Assembly: GCA_036406615.1 (NCBI GenBank)
Contig: DASXAQ010000116.1
Span: forward strand, 1-19,589
DNA: 19,589 nucleotides
Reading direction: 5' to 3'
Source of the DNA: DASXAQ01 sp036406615
GTDB taxonomy: Bacteria; Actinomycetota; UBA4738
The notes below the pieces were generated by a model. The model saw nothing but the letters and a program-made list of their open reading frames with translations, did no database searches and was not told where the DNA came from. Made by a program: the position numbers and the translations under genes. Below are positions 15,859 through 19,589 of the stretch, one piece after another. Position 1 is the stretch's first letter. Every line of letters begins with the position of its first letter.

Positions 15859-15891
15859 AGGGATTGACCCGTGGGAGTTGTCGGATGTGAC
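15831..15891. repeat. 9-bp perfect inverted repeat flanking the sigma/NmrA promoter region
   Basis: GTCACATCC (15831-15839) recurs inverted as GGATGTGAC (15883-15891), 43 bp apart. Each arm contains the -35 of one of the two facing promoter candidates. The identity extends three bases beyond the -35, so a second regulator binding the arms is also possible. Confidence 0.7.
15864..15891 (-). promoter_or_regulatory. Predicted autoregulatory ECF41/SigJ-type promoter of the sigma gene
   Basis: On the minus strand: GTCACA (15891-15886), 16 bp, GGTCAA (15869-15864). It has the same spacing and the same xGTC -10 core as the facing promoter. The predicted start near 15857 leaves a leader of about 30 nt carrying GAGG (15841-15838) ahead of ATG 15826. 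Confidence 0.5.
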
Positions 15892-15925
15892 CCCAGGGTA
15901 ATCATGGATGTGGGAGGTGGTTCGG

Positions 15926-16729
15926 ATGGATCCCATCTTGGTGACCGGCGGAACCGGCACGCTGGGACGACGCGTCGTGGCCCGCTTGAAGGACGGCGGC
16001 AACGAGGTTCGCGTGCTGACGCGCCAGGCCGGCAAACAGGGGGCGGGCGTCGGGTTCGTGACGGGCGACCTGTCGACCGGGGTCGGCATCGACGCAGCGG
16101 TCGAGGGCGTCGCCACGATCGTCCACTGCGCCGGGAGCAACAAGGGCGACGACACGGCGACGCGCAATCTTGTTCACGCCATCGCACGGACGGGCGACCG
16201 ACCGCACATGGTGTACATCTCGGTCGTGGGCGCCGAGCGGGTGCCGGTCCACAGCGGGGTCGATCGGACGATGTTCGGCTACTTCGACAACAAGCGGAAG
16301 ACCGAGCTGGTCGTCGAAGGCTCTGGGCTGCCGTGGACGACGCTGCGCGCTTCGCAGTTCCACGACCTCATGTACTTCGTGCTGGAGAAGCTGACGAAGC
16401 TGCCGGTCGTGCCCGTGCCGTCGGACGTCTCGTTCCAGCCGGTGGAGACCGACGAGGTGGCCGCCGAACTGGTCGCGTTGGCGCTGGGACCGGCGTCGGG
16501 TCTGGTGCCGGACATCGCCGGACCTCGTGTGTACTCGACCTCGGAGCTGGTTCACGGGTACCTGCGCGCGACGAAGCTGCGCCGATGGACGATGCCGGTG
16601 CGGCTGCCGGGCGGAGCCGCGCGAGCCCTGCGCGCCGGCGCCAACCTCGCGCCCGACCGCGCGGTGGGTCACCGGACGTGGGAGGACTACCTCGCCGATC
16701 GCCTGGCCCAGTCCGCGCAGGTCGCCTAG
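15926..16729 (+). CDS. NmrA-like NAD(P)-binding epimerase/reductase (atypical SDR)
   Basis: This encodes 267 aa. The Rossmann dinucleotide motif is TGGTGTLG (residues 7-14) right after the first strand, followed by EVRVLTRQ and FVTGDL. The segment VYISVVGAE matches the atypical SDR active-site strand, where the classical YxxxK is usually lost. The C-terminal part (FQPVETDEVAAELVALALG, then GPRVYSTSEL) is typical of NmrA/YwnB/ycf39-like sugar-epimerase relatives. It should be a soluble NAD(P)H-binding oxidoreductase or redox sensor; the substrate is unknown. ATG 15926 is chosen because GGGAGG (15912-15917) is 8 nt upstream; ATG 15908 would lie before that site. ECF41 sigma factors are known to neighbour carboxymuconolactone decarboxylases, oxidoreductases and epimerases, so this is the likely sigma target. 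Confidence 0.9.
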   Translation: MDPILVTGGTGTLGRRVVARLKDGGNEVRVLTRQAGKQGAGVGFVTGDLSTGVGIDAAVEGVATIVHCAGSNKGDDTATRNLVHAIARTGDRPHMVYISVVGAERVPVHSGVDRTMFGYFDNKRKTELVVEGSGLPWTTLRASQFHDLMYFVLEKLTKLPVVPVPSDVSFQPVETDEVAAELVALALGPASGLVPDIAGPRVYSTSELVHGYLRATKLRRWTMPVRLPGGAARALRAGANLAPDRAVGHRTWEDYLADRLAQSAQVA

Positions 16730-16769
16730 AAGCGGTCCCGACGCATTCTCCAACGCGGGCGGCGGCCGT

Positions 16770-16775
16770 TACCCT
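16770..16775 (+). promoter_or_regulatory. -10 box (TACCCT) for a probable leaderless GNAT mRNA
   Basis: TACCCT matches TANNNT and ends 6 nt before ATG 16782, so transcription would start on the A of ATG. No Shine-Dalgarno sequence precedes this ATG. No clear -35 is visible, as is common for such promoters in actinobacteria. Confidence 0.45.
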
Positions 16776-16781
16776 CTGGGT

Positions 16782-17714
16782 ATGGATTCGGCTGGGGGGT
16801 ACAGCTTTCGGGCGGCGACGCAGGACGACCTCGATGCTGTGGCGGACGTCGTTGCCGCCGACAACCTCGACGACGTCGGACAGGTGGTACTCGGCCGGGA
16901 CTTCGTGGAGGGCCAGTGGAGCCGGCTCGGGTTCGACCTGGCCATCGACGCGTGGGTCGCCGTGGACGCGACGGGGACGGTCGTCGGCTACGGACAGGTC
17001 CGATTCGCCGAACCCGACGCGGTCGACTCGTGGGGCGTCGTGCATCCGAAGCACCGGGGCCGCGGCATCGGCTCCGAGTTGCTGGACCGGATCGAACGGC
17101 GGGCCGCGCAGATGCAACCCGAGGGCTCGCTCATTCGATTCCGGCATTCGGTCAGCTCGGGCGATCGGGCGGCCGCCGACATGGTGCGCGCGCGAGGGCT
17201 CCACCCCCTGCATCACTTCTGGCACATGCAGATCGACCTGACGCCGCCGATCGACCCCGGCCCGGAGCCCGAAGGGCTCGACATCACCGGCGTCAACCCC
17301 AACAACGACCTCCCTGCCGTCCACGCGGTGCTGGAACGAGCGTTCGTGGGCGACCTGAGTCATACGCCGGCGCCGTTCGAGGCGTGGGTCGAAGAAGAGA
17401 CCGGGGGCTCGAACTTCGACCCGACGCTCTGGCTGGCGGCGCGAGACGAAGATGACATCGTCGGCGTGCTCACCGCGAGCGCCGGCGAGGACGGCGGCTG
17501 GGTGGACTACCTGGCCGTCCTCGCCTCCCATCGCGGCCGCGGCATCGGCGCTGCGCTGCTGCGCCGTTCGTTCGCGCTGTTCGCGGACCGCGGCTATGCG
17601 CGGGTCCTGGTGAGCGTCGACGCCCGGAACCCGACCGGCGCGACGGGCGTCTACGAGCGCGTGGGCATGCGCGTCGTCAACCGCTGGGACCTCTGGGAGC
17701 GACCGGCGAGCTGA
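16782..17714 (+). CDS. Tandem two-domain GNAT acetyltransferase
   Basis: This encodes 310 aa with two GNAT folds in tandem. The acetyl-CoA pyrophosphate loop appears twice: HRGRGIG at 91-97 after WGVVHP, and HRGRGIG at 250-256 after YLAVLAS. The C-terminal domain also has the NPTGATGVYERVGM segment typical of active GNATs. The N-terminal domain has the degraded look (RAAADMVRARGL) seen in mycothiol synthase-like tandem GNATs. Mycothiol synthase (MshD) itself is a tandem GNAT of similar length, but identity with it cannot be claimed and no msh genes adjoin. ATG 16782 is chosen by the start of the first domain strand; it lacks a Shine-Dalgarno sequence and has TACCCT 6 nt upstream. It lies 52 bp after the NmrA-like gene. 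Confidence 0.9.
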   Translation: MDSAGGYSFRAATQDDLDAVADVVAADNLDDVGQVVLGRDFVEGQWSRLGFDLAIDAWVAVDATGTVVGYGQVRFAEPDAVDSWGVVHPKHRGRGIGSELLDRIERRAAQMQPEGSLIRFRHSVSSGDRAAADMVRARGLHPLHHFWHMQIDLTPPIDPGPEPEGLDITGVNPNNDLPAVHAVLERAFVGDLSHTPAPFEAWVEEETGGSNFDPTLWLAARDEDDIVGVLTASAGEDGGWVDYLAVLASHRGRGIGAALLRRSFALFADRGYARVLVSVDARNPTGATGVYERVGMRVVNRWDLWERPAS

Positions 17715-17747
17715 GTACGACGTCACGCCGACCGACGTCGCACGCCC

Positions 17748-17753
17748 TACACT
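17748..17753 (+). promoter_or_regulatory. -10 box upstream of the fluoride riboswitch
   Basis: TACACT fits TANNNT and lies 6 nt before the first base of the aptamer (17760), so the transcript would begin at or just before the riboswitch. A matching -35 is not evident. Confidence 0.45.
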
Positions 17754-17759
17754 GGGGGC

Positions 17760-17805
17760 GGCGATGGGGCTCGCCTGAACCGCCGACCCGGCTGATGGCT
17801 CCTAC
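17760..17805 (+). ncRNA. Fluoride riboswitch (crcB motif)
   Basis: The crcB-motif aptamer can be read base by base. P1 is GGCG (17760-17763) with CGCC (17772-17775). The intervening loop AUGGGGCU follows, then the conserved unpaired AAC stretch. A second stem is GCCG (17782-17785) with CGGC (17789-17792), and the hallmark 3' segment is UGAUGGCUCCUAC (17793-17805). The pseudoknot pairs GGGGCU (17766-17771) with GGCUCC (17797-17802), including two G-U pairs. The same order and spacing occur in known fluoride riboswitches such as that of Thermotoga. It lies directly upstream of a fluoride channel gene, its classical target. Ligand binding to fluoride is established for the class. Confidence 0.93.
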
Positions 17806-17824
17806 CTGGCTGACAGGAGGGAGC
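17798..17824 (+). promoter_or_regulatory. Alternative hairpin masking the crcB Shine-Dalgarno
   Basis: GCUCC (17798-17802) pairs with GGAGC (17820-17824); a U-G pair and an A-A mismatch follow, then CCUG (17805-17808) pairs with CAGG (17814-17817) around a 5-nt loop. The 3' arm holds the Shine-Dalgarno AGGAGG (17815-17820), which is 8 nt from ATG 17829. The 5' arm is the pseudoknot strand of the aptamer, so the two structures exclude each other. This implies translational control: masked without fluoride, free with fluoride. Confidence 0.7.
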
Positions 17825-17828
17825 GCAC

Positions 17829-18200
17829 ATGCGGACGGTGGTGGGCATCTCGGTGGCCGGGGCGGCGGGCGCGCTCGCGCGGTACGGGCTGGACGGACTC
17901 ATCTCCCGGCGCGCCACGCTGTTTCCCTGGGGCACGTTCGTCGTCAACGTCACGGGCGCATTCCTGCTCGGGTTCCTGTTCACGATGCTGGCCGAGCGGC
18001 TGAGCGTGGCCCCATGGGTGCGGTCGACCGTGACGATCGGCTTCCTGGGCGCCTACACGACGTTTTCGACGCTGTCGTTCGAGACCTACCGTCTGTTACA
18101 GGATGGAGCGGTCGGACTGGCGGCGGCGAACGCCCTTGGCAGCATCTCGTCGGGCATCGTCGCCGTGTACCTCGGCGTGATCCTGGCTCGGGCGGTGTGA
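17829..18200 (+). CDS. crcB: Fluoride ion channel/exporter CrcB (Fluc)
   Basis: This encodes 123 aa, the normal length for a single-domain Fluc subunit, with four membrane helices. Family motifs are GAAGALARYG (11-20), WGTFVVNVTGAFLLGF (34-49) with the pore Asn N40, and GFLGAYTTFSTLSFE (71-85) with the conserved phenylalanines F79 and F84 region. Fluc proteins form dual-topology dimers in the cytoplasmic membrane that let fluoride leave the cell. Some bacteria need two different CrcB subunits; only one is present here. A fluoride riboswitch precedes the gene and a perfect AGGAGG sits 8 nt before ATG. The DUF190 gene starts 1 nt after its stop, so the two are surely co-transcribed. Confidence 0.96.
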   Translation: MRTVVGISVAGAAGALARYGLDGLISRRATLFPWGTFVVNVTGAFLLGFLFTMLAERLSVAPWVRSTVTIGFLGAYTTFSTLSFETYRLLQDGAVGLAAANALGSISSGIVAVYLGVILARAV

Positions 18201-18201
18201 G

Positions 18202-18546
18202 ATGCGGATCGAAGGCGAGGGCGAGCTGCTGCGGATCTTCATCGGCGAATCCGATCGATGGCACGGCAAGCCGCTCTACGAGGAGATCGTCGCCCTGGCG
18301 CGCCGCGAGGGGATCGCCGGAGCGACCGTGACGCGAGGCCTCGAGGGATTCGGCGCGAAGTCTCACCTGCACACGTCGCGCATCCTGCGGCTGAGCGAGG
18401 ACCTCCCGATCGTGATCGAGATCGTGGACACGGCCGACAACATCGAGCGCGTGCTGCCGGCGTTGGACGCGATGGTCCAGGACGGCATGATGACCGTCGA
18501 GAAGGTCCGCGTGATCGCCTACCGGAGCGCGAACCCGGAGGCCTGA
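18202..18546 (+). CDS. DUF190 family protein, co-transcribed with crcB
   Basis: This encodes 114 aa. It matches DUF190 by length and motifs: LLRIFIGESDRWHGKPLYEEIVALARREGIAGATVTRGLEGFGA (about 9-52) and HTSRILRLSEDLPIVIEIVDTADNIERVLPALD (about 57-89). I recall that a Thermotoga member showed a small ferredoxin-like, PII-like fold; the biochemical role remains unknown. DUF190 genes are often found beside crcB. Here ATG 18202 lies 1 nt after the crcB stop, so it should share the fluoride-controlled mRNA and probably depends on coupled translation. A role in sensing or regulating fluoride export is an inference from this context. Confidence 0.9.
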   Translation: MRIEGEGELLRIFIGESDRWHGKPLYEEIVALARREGIAGATVTRGLEGFGAKSHLHTSRILRLSEDLPIVIEIVDTADNIERVLPALDAMVQDGMMTVEKVRVIAYRSANPEA

Positions 18547-18555
18547 CCCGGGCCT
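18539..18555. terminator. Weak hairpin between convergent DUF190 and small membrane protein genes
   Basis: AGGCC (18539-18543) and GGCCT (18551-18555) form a 5-bp stem with a 7-nt loop across the stop codons of both convergent genes, which are 7 bp apart. There is no U-tract. It is only a candidate bidirectional terminator. Confidence 0.3.
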
Positions 18556-18730
18556 ACCAGTAGTACCAACGACGGGACCCGCCGTTCGTCGTCGCGCCGA
18601 TGCCGCCGACGAGCCATCCCACCACCCACAGGACGAACATGATCAGCGCCACCCACAGCAGCGCCTTGAACGCGAACCCCAATCCGAACACGAGCAGGAT
18701 CAACAGGAACAGCAGGATCGCGAGGAGCAT
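18554..18730 (-). CDS. Small hydrophobic membrane protein
   Basis: This encodes 58 aa from ATG 18730, which has GGGAGG with 5 nt spacing; in-frame GTG 18736 would overlap that site and is rejected. Two hydrophobic helices (about 2-20 and 24-42, LLAILLFLLILLVFGLGFAFKALLWVALIMFVLWVVGWLVGG) are followed by a short polar tail ending RRWYYW. This resembles the small 'hydrophobic protein' family of Streptomyces and relatives, whose members end in a similar Arg/Trp/Tyr tail; function is unknown. It is the second gene of a two-gene unit: the upstream gene stops 13 nt before, and its stop codon abuts the Shine-Dalgarno sequence. Confidence 0.8.
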   Translation of the reverse strand: MLLAILLFLLILLVFGLGFAFKALLWVALIMFVLWVVGWLVGGIGATTNGGSRRWYYW

Positions 18731-18743
18731 GTCCACCTCCCTT

Positions 18744-18911
18744 TCATCGGATGTGCAGGCTGACGCCGAAGATCACGAGCGGCCACAGCACGACCGCCAG
18801 GACCGCGGAGACCACCGGCTTGACCCCGTTCAGGTGGGCGAAGTAGTGGTGCGCGTTGGCGACGATCACGCCGATCACGACGTAGACGACCGCGAGGATC
18901 TTTCGGATCAT
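18744..18911 (-). CDS. Small conserved membrane protein, unknown function
   Basis: This encodes 55 aa from ATG 18911 or 66 aa from ATG 18944. It has two hydrophobic segments: ILAVVYVVIGVIVANAHHYF and KPVVSAVLAVVLWPLVIFGVSLHIR. The segment HHYFAHLNGVKPVVSAVLAVVLWP looks like small conserved actinobacterial membrane proteins I remember, which begin near MIRK, so 18911 is preferred. That ATG forms the 3' end of a perfect 10-bp hairpin (see the hairpin entry). ATG 18944 has GAGG only 1 nt away, which is too close. The gene is followed after 13 nt by the other small hydrophobic protein, so the two are likely co-expressed. No function can be proposed beyond membrane association. Confidence 0.72.
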   Translation of the reverse strand: MIRKILAVVYVVIGVIVANAHHYFAHLNGVKPVVSAVLAVVLWPLVIFGVSLHIR

Positions 18912-18933
18912 CCGGGGTTCCGTACCCCGGATG
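18909..18933. repeat. Perfect 10-bp inverted repeat overlapping a start codon
   Basis: CATCCGGGGT (18909-18918) and ACCCCGGATG (18924-18933) are exact reverse complements with a 5-nt spacer. On the minus strand the 3' arm ends with ATG 18911-18909, the preferred start of the small membrane protein. It may be an RNA hairpin hiding the start codon or a DNA operator in the divergent region before the SnoaL-like gene. Confidence 0.65.
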
Positions 18934-19039
18934 CCGGGATTCATGCCTCAGCCGGGGGCGGGTGCCCCGTCGCGGTGCGGACATCGGCGTCCTCGCGTAC
19001 CGTGGAGTCGAAGCACGCGTGCCGAAGGAGGATGGCTTC

Positions 19040-19441
19040 ATGGCGACGGACGCGGTCAGCGTGATCCGAGAGGCGTACGGCGCGTACGCCGCGGGCGACG
19101 TTGACACCATGCTCGGCTACGTCGATCCCGAGCTCGAGTGGACCTACCTCGACCCCGCCGAAGAGGATCCACCACCGCGCGTCTGCCACGGTCGCCGCGA
19201 GCTCGAGGTCGCGCTGCGGCGGCAGCTGGGTCAGGGCCTGACGGCGCAGCTCGAAGAGACGGTCGGCAACGGGGACGAGGTCATGGTGGTGGTTCGGATC
19301 CCCGGTGTGGACGCGCTTCGGGCCCGAAAAGCCGACGACCGCAACTTCGACGTCATGACGGTGAAGGACGGCCGCATCGTGGCGATCCGCGCGTGCCACG
19401 ACCGAGCGGAGGCGCGCTCAGCGGCGGGCCTGGACGGCTAG
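19040..19441 (+). CDS. SnoaL-like (NTF2-fold) protein
   Basis: This encodes 133 aa. ATG 19040 has a perfect AAGGAGG (19025-19031) 8 nt upstream, so longer in-frame versions are rejected. The layout is that of stand-alone SnoaL-like proteins: SVIREAYGAYAAGDVDTMLGYVDPELEWTYLDP (about 6-38), CHGRRELEVALRRQLG, then strands MVVVRIPG and NFDVMTVKDGRIVAIRACHDRAEA. These are small soluble alpha+beta cone proteins, sometimes polyketide cyclases or isomerases, often of unknown role. No polyketide genes are nearby. A TACCGT box at 18998-19003 may be the -10, and a perfect palindrome GCACGCGTGC (19013-19022) lies just before the ribosome site. The last 24 bp overlap the convergent glycosyltransferase gene. 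Confidence 0.88.
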   Translation: MATDAVSVIREAYGAYAAGDVDTMLGYVDPELEWTYLDPAEEDPPPRVCHGRRELEVALRRQLGQGLTAQLEETVGNGDEVMVVVRIPGVDALRARKADDRNFDVMTVKDGRIVAIRACHDRAEARSAAGLDG

Positions 19442-19589
19442 CCCGAGCAGCGCGTTCGCCGTCTGATCCCACGACCAGTGCTGTCGCACGAACTCGTGGA
19501 TGTCCGACCGAACCCGTCGCCGCCTGGCCGGCGGCAGCGCCAGCAGAGTGTCGATGCCCGCACCGATGCGGGACGGCGACCCGACGCCG
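19418..19589 (-). CDS. Probable glycosyltransferase, C-terminal end (truncated by window edge)
   Basis: Only the last 56 codons and the stop are present. The visible residues include SPSRIGAGIDTLLALPP, then a basic helix (ARRRRVRSDIHEFVRQ) and HWSWDQTANALLGLAVQARR. A closing W-x-W-D-x-T-A-x-x-L-L helix is typical of GT-B glycosyltransferases (family 4-like). With so little sequence, this is a tentative family call and no substrate can be given. The frame overlaps the tail of the convergent SnoaL-like gene by 24 bp. Confidence 0.55.
   Translation of the reverse strand, partial: GVGSPSRIGAGIDTLLALPPARRRRVRSDIHEFVRQHWSWDQTANALLGLAVQARR

Noticed and set aside
18962..19039. N-terminal extension of the second SnoaL-like protein
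   Set aside because: It precedes the perfect AAGGAGG ribosome site at 19025-19031 and contains no domain sequence; ATG 19040 is the proper start.

Overview
This window is high-GC and gene-dense (by eye about 70% G+C). It looks like a chromosomal segment of an actinobacterium or a similar high-GC soil bacterium. Supporting signs are a large LuxR/TPR-type regulator, an ECF sigma factor with a SnoaL-like tail, TANNNT -10 boxes placed so that several mRNAs would be leaderless or nearly so, many GTG start candidates, and very short gaps between genes. I cannot name the class or genus. I see no tRNA, rRNA, CRISPR array, insertion sequence or phage gene, and no gene-free stretch over 300 bases.

Layout, left to right. 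(1) 1-1217, minus: a LuxR-type TPR regulator cut by the left edge. (2) 1370-3637, plus: a secreted beta-propeller protein and an LtrA-family membrane protein. (3) 3671-4999, minus: a sedolisin (S53) lipoprotein protease, divergent from a RibD/DHFR-fold reductase (5147-5764, plus). (4) 9356-5801, minus: a three-gene operon, PadR repressor > ABC ATPase > MacB/FtsX-type permease, with ATGA overlaps at both junctions and a strong promoter that has a 10-bp palindrome in its spacer. (5) 9470-14260, plus: DinB-fold protein, bifunctional class A penicillin-binding protein, YcaQ/AlkX-like DNA glycosylase, and a SnoaL-tailed protein. (6) 14264-15826, minus: a HAD phosphatase downstream of an ECF41/SigJ-like sigma factor. 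The sigma gene is divergent from an NmrA-type NAD(P)-binding epimerase/reductase (15926-16729), followed by a two-domain GNAT acetyltransferase. (7) 17760-18546, plus: a fluoride (crcB) riboswitch, the fluoride channel gene crcB and a DUF190 gene. (8) 18911-18554, minus: two tiny membrane proteins. (9) 19040-19441, plus: another SnoaL-like protein. (10) 19589-19418, minus: the C-terminus of a probable glycosyltransferase, cut by the right edge.

Three units stand out as integrated systems. First, the ECF sigma gene and its divergent SDR partner share an 86-bp region with a 9-bp inverted repeat. Each arm begins a GTCACA-N16-xGTC promoter-like element, as expected for a SigJ/ECF41 regulon that controls itself and its neighbour. 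Second, the fluoride riboswitch appears to work on translation: its 3' aptamer strand can instead pair with the crcB Shine-Dalgarno sequence, and a DUF190 gene lies 1 nt behind crcB. Third, the PadR-ABC operon looks autorepressed through the promoter palindrome and is probably translated from a leaderless mRNA. I found no clear sign of a wholly new system. The most novel parts are regulatory architectures rather than new protein families.
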